Notes: generated from the sequence alone by a model not told the origin. A stretch of 64,000 nucleotides of DNA from SSSZ01 sp016790965 (GCA_016790965.1 JAEUNZ010000004.1:47584-111583), one strand, 5' to 3'. Positions 1 through 7,732 are shown, counted from the stretch's first letter. Made by a program: numbers and translations.

Positions 1-165
1 GGCGGCGTCGGTGAGGGCGGCGCGGCTGGAAAGGTCGAAATAGGACTGGATCTGCCAGCGCCCGAACATGCCCACCAGGGCAAGCAGCACCCCGGCCACC
101 ACGATGGAGACGATCATCTCCACCAGGGTGAAGCCGGCAGCGCGGGACTCAGTACAGGGGCGCAT
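1..165 (-). CDS. MSHA-type minor prepilin, MshO-like (5' part only)
   Basis: Only the first 55 codons are in the window; the gene runs off the left edge. The product starts MRPCTESRAAGFTLVEMIVS, a type IV prepilin leader: basic residues, the G|FTLVE peptidase cleavage site, then a hydrophobic stretch that would be the N-terminal helix embedded in the inner membrane before assembly. The ATG overlaps the end of the upstream mshD-like gene by 17 nt, implying translational coupling. In MSHA operons the gene after mshD is mshO, so MshO is inferred from position. With the C-terminal part missing, other pseudopilin types (PilW-like) remain possible. Confidence 0.7.
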   Translation of the reverse strand, partial: MRPCTESRAAGFTLVEMIVSIVVAGVLLALVGMFGRWQIQSYFDLSSRAALTDAA

Positions 166-721
166 AGCGGAAGCGGTAGCCGGAGAGGGTCAGAGCTTCG
201 GCACCGCCGCCGCTGACCGTCACGTCGATCTTCAAGGCCGCCCCCGCCGGCAGGGGACTGCCCCCGGCGCTGTAGGCGGCGCCGATGCGGCTCACCGCGA
301 CGCTCACATTCAGGCCGCTCACGGCATTGCCGCCATTGAGGTCGGTGACGTTGCTCTGGGCGTAGCCGGCATAGTCCGCCACGTTGTCGAACATGGTGCC
401 GGGAGCGGTGGCGCTGCGCGTCTCGCCGGAGGGAATGGGGCCCAGGACGCCGCCGCCGTTGTCCTGGTCGGTGCTGGCGCAGGTGGGCGACGTGCCGGAA
501 AGGGTTGCGGTGGAGGCGTTGGCGTCGTCCGGATCGCAATAGGTGTAGGGCTGGTGCAGGATTTCGGCCAGCACCGCTTCGGCCACCGCCAGTTGCTGCT
601 TCCTGACCTGGGGGTCGGCGGAAAAGCGCAGCGATGGCCCCAGGGTGGACAGCACGCCGATCACCCCCACGCTGACGATGACGATGAACACGATCTGCTC
701 GATGAGGGTGACGCCGGCCAT
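149..721 (-). CDS. mshD: MSHA biogenesis prepilin MshD-like
   Basis: A 190-residue prepilin-like protein. It begins MAGVTLIEQIVFIVIVSVGV: a very short leader, then a type-IV-pilin hydrophobic helix with the Glu at +5 retained. The remainder is a small globular domain rich in Ser, Thr and Gly. The reading frame is open further upstream, but only because it reads through the intergenic repeat at 734-901; the ATG at 721 puts the pilin leader at the N-terminus and is preferred. It lies after the mshC-like gene and overlaps the next gene, the position of mshD in known MSHA operons. Probable role: minor pilin in pilus initiation or tip. Confidence 0.75.
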   Translation of the reverse strand: MAGVTLIEQIVFIVIVSVGVIGVLSTLGPSLRFSADPQVRKQQLAVAEAVLAEILHQPYTYCDPDDANASTATLSGTSPTCASTDQDNGGGVLGPIPSGETRSATAPGTMFDNVADYAGYAQSNVTDLNGGNAVSGLNVSVAVSRIGAAYSAGGSPLPAGAALKIDVTVSGGGAEALTLSGYRFRYAPLY

Positions 722-733
722 GGACCGGCGGGG

Positions 734-901
734 CTCAGAGCCTGTGAATTTTTCGGGCGCGCCCGAGCGGCGTGCACAGCTGTGCACGATCAAGGCGCCA
801 AGCACAGCCATAGCTCGGGCTATGGCGCGCATTGGCAACGCCGAGCGGGCGCAGTTGGGCATGACGAGCGGGGGTGAACGAAAATTTTCACAGGCTCTCA
901 G
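734..901. repeat. Copy A of a hairpin-rich, MITE-like intergenic repeat (about 168 bp)
   Basis: Both ends carry the same inverted motif (CAGAGCCTGTGAATTTTT on the left, AAAATTTTCACAGGCTCT on the right). Inside are a perfect 16-bp palindrome GTGCACAGCTGTGCAC (772-787) and a hairpin GCCATAGC-TCGG-GCTATGGC (807-826). A close copy lies inverted at 26626-26792. The right end supplies the TGA stop codon (898-900) of the mshC-like gene. It sits inside the MSHA operon between mshC and mshD. No coding function is evident. Confidence 0.85.
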
Positions 902-1347
902 TGCACATAGCCCGTTTCCGCCTCCACGGTAACCGGCAGGCTTTCCAGGCCGGCCACGGTGAGGCTCGCCGCCGTCCCCGGCCGCCCGGCGGAATCGAAG
1001 ACCAGGGCCGCCGGAACGGGGGAAAAGCTCACCCCGGAAGGCGCGCTGACGGAAAGATCGCCCCCGCCGGACGGGTTCCCCAGGGCGGCGCCGGTGGAAC
1101 AATCCGCGGCCCCCTGAGTGCTGGAAATGCGGAAATCCACCTGGGAAGCGGCAAAGCTGGCGCACACCGTGCGCCGGGCGGCGATGGCTGACTTCTGCGC
1201 CAGGCGCAGGGCGGCGACGGTCTCATCACGGAACTGGCGCGCTTCGAAGCCGGTATCGCCAAAAAAGCGCGGCAGGGCCACCGCCGCCAAGATGCCGGCG
1301 ATGACGATGGTCACCACCAGCTCGGTGAGGGTGAATCCGCGCTGCAT
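898..1347 (-). CDS. mshC: MSHA prepilin MshC-like
   Basis: A 149-residue prepilin. The product starts MQRGFTLTELVVTIVIAGIL, with a canonical prepilin peptidase site (G|FTLTE) followed by about 20 hydrophobic residues and FGDTGFEARQFRDETVAALRLAQKSA-type text typical of GspH/FimT-like minor pilins. Upstream in-frame codons only extend into the terminator region after mshA, so the ATG at 1347 is chosen. The stop codon (898-900) is formed by the end of repeat copy A. Order after mshA fits mshC. Role: minor pilin of the MSHA pilus, processed and methylated at the inner membrane. Confidence 0.78.
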   Translation of the reverse strand: MQRGFTLTELVVTIVIAGILAAVALPRFFGDTGFEARQFRDETVAALRLAQKSAIAARRTVCASFAASQVDFRISSTQGAADCSTGAALGNPSGGGDLSVSAPSGVSFSPVPAALVFDSAGRPGTAASLTVAGLESLPVTVEAETGYVH

Positions 1348-1377
1348 GCTCGGGGCAGACTGGGCTGCAAAGGGTCC

Positions 1378-1411
1378 AAAAGGCCTGCGGGCGCTGGCGG
1401 GGGCGCAGGCC
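1378..1411 (-). terminator. Intrinsic terminator-like hairpin after the major pilin gene
   Basis: Read on the minus strand, GGCCTGCG (1411-1404) and CGCAGGCC (1389-1382) form a perfect 8-bp stem with a 14-nt GC-rich loop, followed directly by TTTT. It lies 41 nt downstream of the mshA stop, inside the operon. It could stop most transcripts after the pilin and leave only read-through for mshC and later genes, a common way to make pilin more abundant than accessory proteins. Confidence 0.6.
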
Positions 1412-1451
1412 GACCGAGCGGCACCCCCGCTCTGGAGCACGAAACCCCGGA

Positions 1452-1889
1452 TCAGCAACCGCTGGTCGTGGTCACGTAGTTCGGCGTACCCCCCGCACCG
1501 GCAGCCGTATAGGCCACTTGGCAACTGGCGACGGTCGTCGCGCCGTTGTGCTGGATCGCCGATCCGGTGTTGTTGAAATCGCCCGAGGGGGACAGGTCCA
1601 TGACCTTGGCCAGTTCGGTGGTGTCGGTGGCGTAACCGTTGGTGATGCCCACGCTGATGGTGCTGGTGGCGGAAATGGTCTGGGCGCCGGAGAGCTTGTT
1701 CTGCGAGGCTGCCTTGCCGTACAGCATGGTGTTGGCGCCGCGCATGGAGGCTTCGACGCCCTTCATGACGCCGGTGCGGGCATCGGAGCTCAGGTCGACG
1801 AACTTGGGCAGGGCGGTCGCCGCCAGGATGCCGAGGATGACGATGACGACGATGAGTTCGATGAGGGTGAAACCGCGTGCTTTGTTCAT
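1452..1889 (-). CDS. mshA: MSHA-type major pilin MshA
   Basis: A 145-residue prepilin starting MNKARGFTLIELIVVIVILG, a textbook type IVa leader and hydrophobic helix, followed by LAATALPKFVDLSSDAR, close to the MshA signature. Two Cys near the C-terminus (VASCQVAY and the final GC) could form the D-loop disulfide. A Shine-Dalgarno-like AAAGGACC lies before the ATG. A terminator hairpin 41 nt downstream suggests high expression relative to later genes. Of the two MshA-like genes this one best resembles the major subunit; the other is immediately upstream. Confidence 0.85.
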   Translation of the reverse strand: MNKARGFTLIELIVVIVILGILAATALPKFVDLSSDARTGVMKGVEASMRGANTMLYGKAASQNKLSGAQTISATSTISVGITNGYATDTTELAKVMDLSPSGDFNNTGSAIQHNGATTVASCQVAYTAAGAGGTPNYVTTTSGC

Positions 1890-1923
1890 GGTGTGGTCCT
1901 TTTTCGAAAAAAAACGCTGAAGA

Positions 1924-2439
1924 TCAGTTGCAATTGGTCGAGGTGCCGGTCCCCGAGAGGGTCACCACGGGGGCGACCACCTGGGTTCCCGAAAGGGTGG
2001 CGGCGGTGTAGGTGAATTGGCAGGAGCCGCTGGTGGGAGTGGGCACGGAGATGGTGAGCACCGAGCCGGAGCCGCCGCCCCCGCCGGTGGTCTCGTAATC
2101 GACCCCGCTGCCCGCCGCGCCGGCGTTGAGCCCCGCCACGCGCACGATGCCCGAGGCGTCGGCGGTGGGGTACTGATTGACGCCGGTGACCGCAGCGCCT
2201 TCCATGGTGAGGGAATTGCAGTTGGAAGGCGGTGTCGGGCTGCCCAGGGCGGCGAGGCACTGGGCGTGGAAGAGCACCGAGCCGGAGCGCACCGCGCCCA
2301 CGGCGCCCTGCAGCTTAGCCTGGCGGGCCTGGACCTGGAGATCGACGAAGCGCGGCAGGGCCACGGCGGCGAGGATGCCGAGAATGATGATGACGACGAT
2401 CAGTTCGATGAGGGTGAAGCCGCGGGAGCGCAAGGGCAT
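1924..2439 (-). CDS. MshA/MshB-like type IV pilin
   Basis: A 171-residue prepilin. Start MPLRSRGFTLIELIVVIIIL is chosen at 2439 because GGAGGAAAT lies just upstream; a longer frame only adds intergenic sequence. The N-terminal helix and LAAVALPRFVDLQVQARQAK resemble MshA; the C-terminal half is Gly/Ser/Thr-rich with Cys residues at CQFTY and the terminal NCN. It precedes mshA by 34 nt, the position of mshB in Vibrio MSHA operons, so it may be MshB or a second MshA paralogue. An inner-membrane precursor assembled into the pilus is expected. Confidence 0.75.
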   Translation of the reverse strand: MPLRSRGFTLIELIVVIIILGILAAVALPRFVDLQVQARQAKLQGAVGAVRSGSVLFHAQCLAALGSPTPPSNCNSLTMEGAAVTGVNQYPTADASGIVRVAGLNAGAAGSGVDYETTGGGGGSGSVLTISVPTPTSGSCQFTYTAATLSGTQVVAPVVTLSGTGTSTNCN

Positions 2440-2550
2440 CGGATTTCCTCCGGGGGATGACGAGGGTTTACGGCCGCCTCGGGCAAAACCTGAGGCACTA
2501 TAACAAAGGTGAGAGGTGAAACAAGCCGTGGAGTGGGCTGGGGCGCCCGA

Positions 2551-2577
2551 TAGGGCGTGTTCACGGTAAGCGACGGG
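2551..2577. repeat. Half copy of a second palindromic repeat (TAGGGCGTGTT family)
   Basis: TAGGGCGTGTTCACGGTAAG followed by CGACGGG closely matches the left half of the complete 52-bp palindrome at 61609-61660. It lies in the 202-bp gap between the mshF-like gene and the next pilin gene, upstream of that gene's ribosome binding site. The right half is absent or too diverged to see. Confidence 0.6.
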
Positions 2578-2641
2578 GGACGCCCCCTCCCCTCGCCTCT
2601 TCCGCAGAGCGGGAGAGGCAGGCGCTGGAAAGGGGCTGCGT

Positions 2642-3154
2642 TCAGCGGATGGCACGGTCGTACCAGCGGTATTCGCCGCGGGCCTGGAGGGTGACGTAGG
2701 CGATGCCTTCGCCGCTCACCGCCTGCCCGGCCGTGTTGCGGCCCACGACGGCGAAGCGCATTTCTCCGCCCGCCGCCGGGGGACCGAAGTGTTCGTCCCG
2801 CTGCACCTTGTAGACCACGGCGCCTTCCCGGCGGTCGTAGTACCAGCGCCCGGGTGCCGCCGTCCCGTCGAGGAGGCCGGCGTAGCTGGCCGGCTTCTGT
2901 TCCAGGATGTCGAAGGGGTTGCGGGCGGCGAGGCGGCGCAGTTCGTCCCAGCGGTTGGCGGCGATGAGTTCGGCCGAGCGGATGTGAAGGGCGCTGCGCA
3001 GGGTGATGAAGCTGCTTTCCGCCGCCGCGGCTTCCGCCGCCTCCTGGTAGCCCGCCAGACGGTTGGCCCCGACCCCCACCAGGACCGCCACCACGGCGAC
3101 GACGACGATGAGTTCGATGAGGGTGAAGCCGGGCGCGGGGGGCTTGCGGGGCAT
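2642..3154 (-). CDS. MSHA operon pseudopilin, MshF-position
   Basis: A 170-residue protein starting MPRKPPAPGFTLIELIVVVA, with a prepilin cleavage site and hydrophobic helix. After the helix comes an acidic-Ala coiled region (EAAEAAAAESSFITLRSALH) and a soluble domain with WYYDRREG and EYRWYDRAIR. It starts 8 nt after the mshG stop, so co-translation is likely. In Vibrio the gene after mshG is mshF; the assignment rests on position plus the pilin-like N-terminus. Function beyond being a minor pilin is not known from the sequence. Confidence 0.7.
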   Translation of the reverse strand: MPRKPPAPGFTLIELIVVVAVVAVLVGVGANRLAGYQEAAEAAAAESSFITLRSALHIRSAELIAANRWDELRRLAARNPFDILEQKPASYAGLLDGTAAPGRWYYDRREGAVVYKVQRDEHFGPPAAGGEMRFAVVGRNTAGQAVSGEGIAYVTLQARGEYRWYDRAIR

Positions 3155-3162
3155 GGCCGGGC

Positions 3163-4377
3163 CTACTTCTTGAAGGCGGCCTTGCCCAGATCCCACATGG
3201 GCAGGAAGACGCCCAGGGCGAGGATGAGGACGAGGATGCCCAGGCTGACGATGAGGATGGGCTCGATCTGCTGGCCGAGAGTCTTCAGTTCGTATTCGAC
3301 TTCGGCCTGATACATCTGGCCGATTTCTTCCATCATGTCGTCGAGGGCGCCGGATTCCTCGCCCACGGCGATCATCTGCAACACGACCGGCGTGAAGATG
3401 CCGGTGGCGATGCCGGCCCTGAGCACGCTTTCGCCGCGCTCGACGCTGTCCCGCATGCCGTCGATGCGCTGCGCGATGTAGCTGTTGTCGACGGTCTGGG
3501 CGGAGTTGGCCAGGGCCTGCATGACCGGCACGCCGCTGCGGGTGCCCAGGGCAAAGCTGCGCGCAAAGCGCGCCAGGGCGGCCTTGCGCAGGATCTTGCC
3601 GGCGATGGGGAAACGCAGGGTCATGGCTTCCCAGCGGTAACGGCCGGCATCGGTGCGCACCCAGGTGCGGAAGGCGAAGGCCCCCGCCACCAGCCCCAGC
3701 AGCAGGGCCGGCCACCAGGCGACCATGAAGTCGGAAAAACCGATGAGCATGCGGGTCATGAGGGGCAGTTCGGCCCCGAAGCCCTTGAACACTTTGGCGA
3801 AGGCCGGGATGACGAAAAGGTTGATGATGACGATGGCCGCCGCCATGGCGATGACGACGAACATGGGGTAGCGCAGGGCCGATTTGACCTGCTCCCGCAT
3901 GAAGCGCTCGAACTCCAGGTGTTCGAAGAGACGGAAGAAGACTTCCTCCAGCAACCCGGTGGATTCGCCCACCCGCACCATGGAGAGGTAGAAGGGGGAA
4001 AAGACCTTGGGGTGGCGGCCGAGGGAGACGGAAAGCTCGCGGCCCGCTTCCAGGCTTTCGCGCACGTCCCTGATGACATCCTTCATGGCCGGGTTGACGG
4101 CCGATTCTTGCAAGCCGTTGAGGGCCCGCATGATGGGCACGCCGGCCTTGAGCAGGGTGTGGATCTGGCGCGAGAAGAGCAGCAGGTCCAGGTGCCCGAC
4201 CTGGGGCTTGAACAGATTGATTTCGAAGCCGGCGCCCACGTCGGCGCTTTCGCTGATGTCGAGCGGAACGACGCCCTGGCCCTGCAGCACTTCGGCCACC
4301 GCCGCGGCGCTGGCGCCTTCCAGCACCCCCTGCACGGCGTCGCCGCCCCGGCGGCCACGGTAGGCGTAGCGGGGCAT
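3163..4377 (-). CDS. mshG: MSHA inner-membrane platform protein MshG (GspF/PilC family)
   Basis: A 404-residue polytopic protein. It has the two tandem GspF (T2SSF) domains of the family, each with LLxxGVPxxxAL-type text (LLKAGVPIMRALNGL; LGTRSGVPVMQALAN) and GEESGALDDMMEEIGQMY near the second. Three hydrophobic segments are visible: around residues 170-190, 220-240 and at the C-terminus (EPILIVSLGILVLILALGVF). It anchors the assembly ATPase and pilus base in the inner membrane. It is separated from mshE by 121 nt containing a shortened repeat copy. Length is normal for the family. Confidence 0.9.
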   Translation of the reverse strand: MPRYAYRGRRGGDAVQGVLEGASAAAVAEVLQGQGVVPLDISESADVGAGFEINLFKPQVGHLDLLLFSRQIHTLLKAGVPIMRALNGLQESAVNPAMKDVIRDVRESLEAGRELSVSLGRHPKVFSPFYLSMVRVGESTGLLEEVFFRLFEHLEFERFMREQVKSALRYPMFVVIAMAAAIVIINLFVIPAFAKVFKGFGAELPLMTRMLIGFSDFMVAWWPALLLGLVAGAFAFRTWVRTDAGRYRWEAMTLRFPIAGKILRKAALARFARSFALGTRSGVPVMQALANSAQTVDNSYIAQRIDGMRDSVERGESVLRAGIATGIFTPVVLQMIAVGEESGALDDMMEEIGQMYQAEVEYELKTLGQQIEPILIVSLGILVLILALGVFLPMWDLGKAAFKK

Positions 4378-4436
4378 GTCAGGGCTCCCGCCGGCAGGGA
4401 AGCCCGGCGGCGGCCAGGGAGGCGAGGGGGCCAGGC

Positions 4437-4502
4437 GTCAGCGCCTGTCCTTTTCCGGGGCGCGCCTGAACGGGGGCGAAGGGAATTTTCACAGGCTCTC
4501 AG
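4437..4502. repeat. Copy C: internally deleted version of the hairpin repeat (about 66 bp)
   Basis: The left part (CGCCTGTCCTTTTCCGGGGC) resembles the left end of copies A and B. The right part, ending GAATTTTCACAGGCTCTCAG, matches their right end. The roughly 100-bp middle with the hairpins is missing. Its right end provides the TGA stop codon (4499-4501) of mshE. It lies within the MSHA operon between mshE and mshG. Confidence 0.7.
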
Positions 4503-6208
4503 TCTTCGAACTGGTTGCTGATGCGCATGGCTTCGGCCACCGTGGTGCGGCCTTCGACCACCAGGCGCACCGCGTCGCGCCGCAGGGTTTCGCCGGCCAT
4601 CTGGCGGCGGGCGGCCTGCATGAAGACTCCGGGGTCTTCGTGATTGAGGGCTTCGACCAGTTCGCCGCTCATTTCCAGGAATTCATACACGCCGATGCGC
4701 CCCTGGTAACCGGTACCGCTGCAATGGCTGCAGCCGCGGCCATGGACGTAGGCGCGGGCATCGACGCCGTCGCCCAGTTCGTAGCGCAGCCACTCGTGTT
4801 CGCCGGGGGTCGGGGTGTAGGGCTCCTGGCAATTGCCGCAGATGACCCGCACCAGGCGCTGGGCCAGAACCATATGCACCGAGAGGGCGACCATGTAACG
4901 CGGCACGCCCATGTCCAGCAGGCGGATGGGCGTGGTGATGGCGTCGTTGGTGTGCAGGGTGGACAGCACCAGGTGGCCGGTCATGGCGGCCCGCATGCCG
5001 ATTTCCGCCGTCTCCTGGTCGCGCATTTCGCCGATCAGGACGATGTCCGGATCCTGGCGCAGCACGGTGCGCAGGACGCGGGAGAAGGTGAGGTCGATCT
5101 TTTCGTGCACCTGTACCTGGTTGAGGCCGGGGAGGCGGTATTCCACCGGGTCTTCCACGGTGATGACCTTCTTTTCCGTACTGTTCAGCTCGTTCAGGGC
5201 GGCGTAGAGGGTAGTGGTCTTGCCGGAACCGGTGGGGCCGGTGACCAGGACCATGCCGCTGGGCCGGGTGAGCGCATGGCGAAAGCGCTCCAGCACCCGC
5301 GGCGCCATGCCGATGCGGTCGAGGGACAAGAGGCCGGTGTTCTGGTTGAGCAGCCGCATGACCACCGACTCGCCGTACTGGCCAGGCAGGGTCGAGATAC
5401 GCACATCCACCGGGGTGCCGCGCACCTTGATGTTGAAGCGGCCGTCCTGGGGCAGGCGCTTTTCCGAAATATCGAGGCCCGACATGAGCTTCAGGCGCAG
5501 GGTGACGGCGCTGGCGATCTTGGCGTCCGCCTCGGTCTGCACGTGCAGCACGCCGTCGATGCGGAAACGGATGCGCAGCCCCTTTTCCTGGGGTTCGAAG
5601 TGGATGTCCGAGGCCCGCAGGCGCATGGCCTCCTCGAACACGGTCTGCAACAGCTTGACCACCGGCGCGTCTTCGGCCCCTTGGGTAAGGCCCAGGAGGT
5701 CGCCGAATTCCACCGGCACGTCGCCCAGTTCCGCGGTCAGTTCCTTGGCCAGCCCGGTGATCTGCTCGCCCCGGTGATAGACCCGGTCGATCATCGCCAG
5801 GAGTTGCGACTCGGTGACCACCGCGAGTTCGATCTCGCGTTTGACCACCCGGCTGATCTCGTCGTAGGCCTGCAGGTCGGTGGGGTCGGACAAGCCCACC
5901 CGCAGAAGGCCGGAGCCCGGCTCGTCCAGCACAAGGGCGCGGAAGCGGCGGGCCTGGGCTTCGGGCAGCAGCCGAATCAGGTCCGGCTTGGGCGTGAAAC
6001 TACGCAGATCGAGGAAGGGAATGCGCAACTGTCGCGCCAGGGCCTGGGAAATACCCTCTTCCGTCACGTAGCCGCTTTCGACGAAAATGCGTCCCAGCTT
6101 GCGTCCGGTGGCACGTTGCCGGTCGAGGGCAAGCTTGAGCTGCTCTTCCGTGAGCAGGCCCTGCTGAATCAACAGATCGCCGAGGCGAACCTTCTGCGGT
6201 GCCGGCAT
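4499..6208 (-). CDS. mshE: MSHA pilus assembly ATPase MshE (GspE/PilB family)
   Basis: A 569-residue secretion ATPase that powers pilus extension from the cytoplasmic side. The N-terminus carries MshEN-type repeats (LGDLLIQQGLLTEEQLKLAL, LGRIFVESGYVTEEGISQALA), which in MshE bind cyclic di-GMP. Walker A GPTGSGKTTT lies around residues 323-332, followed by the Walker B/Asp-box region (DPDIVLIGEMRD) and His box (STLHTND). A tetracysteine zinc motif (CGNC...CSHC) follows near residues 453-492. The ATG at 6208 is preferred over an upstream TTG because GGAGGAGG sits 5 nt before it. The stop codon comes from repeat copy C. mshI-N do not precede it; trmL is divergent. Confidence 0.92.
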   Translation of the reverse strand: MPAPQKVRLGDLLIQQGLLTEEQLKLALDRQRATGRKLGRIFVESGYVTEEGISQALARQLRIPFLDLRSFTPKPDLIRLLPEAQARRFRALVLDEPGSGLLRVGLSDPTDLQAYDEISRVVKREIELAVVTESQLLAMIDRVYHRGEQITGLAKELTAELGDVPVEFGDLLGLTQGAEDAPVVKLLQTVFEEAMRLRASDIHFEPQEKGLRIRFRIDGVLHVQTEADAKIASAVTLRLKLMSGLDISEKRLPQDGRFNIKVRGTPVDVRISTLPGQYGESVVMRLLNQNTGLLSLDRIGMAPRVLERFRHALTRPSGMVLVTGPTGSGKTTTLYAALNELNSTEKKVITVEDPVEYRLPGLNQVQVHEKIDLTFSRVLRTVLRQDPDIVLIGEMRDQETAEIGMRAAMTGHLVLSTLHTNDAITTPIRLLDMGVPRYMVALSVHMVLAQRLVRVICGNCQEPYTPTPGEHEWLRYELGDGVDARAYVHGRGCSHCSGTGYQGRIGVYEFLEMSGELVEALNHEDPGVFMQAARRQMAGETLRRDAVRLVVEGRTTVAEAMRISNQFED

Positions 6209-6237
6209 CCCCTCCTCCAACCCACCTTAAGAGTTTT

Positions 6238-6258
6238 CGTTAATACCCTGAATTAACG
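6238..6258. promoter_or_regulatory. Inverted repeat in the mshE/trmL divergent promoter region
   Basis: CGTTAA-N9-TTAACG is a perfect 6-bp-arm dyad in the only AT-rich stretch between the divergent genes, 30 nt upstream of the mshE ATG. The surrounding sequence (ATATTTTTACTTGAG) could hold overlapping promoters for both directions. It may be an operator for the MSHA operon; the regulator is unknown. Confidence 0.4.
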
Positions 6259-6305
6259 ATATTTTTACTTGAGCGGAACTTACCCCTTTTCCCCCACGCT
6301 GACAA

Positions 6306-6797
6306 GTGTTCGCCGTCGTCCTCGTCCATCCTGAAATCCCGCCCAACACGGGCAACGTCATCCGCCTGTGCGCCAACACCGGCGCCGAATTGCACCTGGT
6401 CGAACCCCTGGGCTTCGATTTCAGCGACAAGGCCCTGCGCCGGGCGGGGCTCGACTACCACGAAACCGCCCGCGTCCTGCGCCACCCGGACTGGTCGGCC
6501 TGCGCCACGGCCCTGGCCGGCCGGCGCCTGTTCGCCATGAGCACCCGCGGCGAGCGCAGCCCCTTCGACCTGGCCCTGCGCCCGGGCGACGCCTTCGTGT
6601 TCGGCTGCGAGACCGCAGGGCTGCCGACGGATGTCCTCGACACCTTCCCGGCCCAGCACCGCCTGCGCCTGCCCATGCGCCCGGGCCAGCGCAGCCTCAA
6701 TCTTTCCAACGCCGTCGCCGTCACGGTCTTCGAAGCCTGGCGGCAGAACGGTTTCGCCCCCCTCGGCGCCCCCCCGCCCGCCGGCTTTGTGCGATGA
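6306..6797 (+). CDS. trmL: tRNA (cytidine/uridine-34 2'-O)-methyltransferase TrmL
   Basis: A 163-residue SPOUT-class methyltransferase that methylates the wobble ribose of tRNA-Leu isoacceptors. Visible family motifs are HPEIPPNTGNVIRLCANTGAELHLVEPLGF at the N-terminus, FGCETAGLP in the middle, and LPMRPGQRSLNLSNAVAV at the C-terminal knot that binds AdoMet. The start codon is GTG. Length is typical. Its stop overlaps the ATG of the following hydrolase (ATGA), so the two are translationally coupled. Confidence 0.93.
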   Translation: MFAVVLVHPEIPPNTGNVIRLCANTGAELHLVEPLGFDFSDKALRRAGLDYHETARVLRHPDWSACATALAGRRLFAMSTRGERSPFDLALRPGDAFVFGCETAGLPTDVLDTFPAQHRLRLPMRPGQRSLNLSNAVAVTVFEAWRQNGFAPLGAPPPAGFVR

Positions 6798-7693
6798 TCC
6801 GGCGCGGCTGGCGTCTCGGCCTGTCCATCGGTCTCCTGACCGGGGTTGCCCTGGCCCTGGTGGCGGCGGGAGAAGTCCTCAGCCGCCCCGCCAAGCGCCC
6901 CGTCGGCCCGCCCCCACCGAATTTCCCGGCCCGCACGGTGACGATCCCCGTGCCCGGGGGCGCCCCCCTCGTGGGCTGGCTCAGCGCCGGTCAGCCGGGC
7001 CGCGGGGCGGTGCTGCTGCTCCACGGCGTGCGCTCGGACCGCCGTCAAATGCTCGCCCGCGCCCGTTTCCTGGCCCGCTCGGGCTACGCCACCCTGGCGA
7101 TCGACCAGCAGGCCCACGGCGAAAGCCCGGGGGAGCGCATCACTTTCGGCGCCCGGGAAGGCGCCGGCGTCCAGGCAGCCCTCGTCTTTCTGCGCCAGCG
7201 CTTGCCGGGAGAGCCTGTGGCGATAATCGGCGTTTCCCTGGGCGCGGCGGCCACCGTCCTCGTCCATCCGCAGCCGCCGCCGGCCGCCGTCGTCCTGGAA
7301 TCCCTCTACCCCACCATCGAAGAAGCCGTCGCCAACCGCCTCGCCCTACACATCGGCCCCGCCGGCAGGCTGCTCGCGCCTCTACTGCTATGGCAATTGC
7401 CCCTGCGCCTGGACATTCCTCCCGAGGCGCTGCAACCGGTGTCGGCAATCGCGGGGCTCCAGGCCCCCGTCCTCATCGCCTCGGGCAGCGAAGACCGGCA
7501 CACGCCCTGGGGGGAGACCGAGCGCCTCTTCGCCGCCGCGGCCGCACCCAAGGAATTGTGGCGCGTCGAGGGCGCAGCCCATGTGGACCTGCACACCCAC
7601 GACCCCGCCGCCTACGAGGCGCGGATCGGGGAATTTCTCGCCAGGCACCTGAGCCAAGGCATGAGGCAGGATGAATCCGGGGCAGGAAACTGA
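6794..7693 (+). CDS. Membrane-anchored or exported alpha/beta hydrolase
   Basis: A 299-residue protein with an N-terminal hydrophobic segment (LGLSIGLLTGVALALVAAGE) acting as signal anchor or signal peptide. An alpha/beta-hydrolase fold follows: LLLHGVRSDRRQ (oxyanion region), IGVSLGAAATVL with the nucleophile Ser in the GVSLG elbow, Asp in SGSEDRHTP, and His in EGAAHVDLH, giving a complete triad. It resembles serine aminopeptidase/BEM46-like hydrolases (YfhR type). The substrate is not predictable. The ATG overlaps the trmL stop by 4 nt. Confidence 0.8.
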   Translation: MIRRGWRLGLSIGLLTGVALALVAAGEVLSRPAKRPVGPPPPNFPARTVTIPVPGGAPLVGWLSAGQPGRGAVLLLHGVRSDRRQMLARARFLARSGYATLAIDQQAHGESPGERITFGAREGAGVQAALVFLRQRLPGEPVAIIGVSLGAAATVLVHPQPPPAAVVLESLYPTIEEAVANRLALHIGPAGRLLAPLLLWQLPLRLDIPPEALQPVSAIAGLQAPVLIASGSEDRHTPWGETERLFAAAAAPKELWRVEGAAHVDLHTHDPAAYEARIGEFLARHLSQGMRQDESGAGN

Positions 7694-7732
7694 TCGACGG
7701 CGGGCACTACCCTGCCACGGCGCTGTTGCGAG

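Noticed and set aside
4376..6256. 626-codon plus-strand frame opposite mshE
   Set aside because: A high-GC antisense shadow. mshE on the other strand has complete, conserved ATPase motifs.
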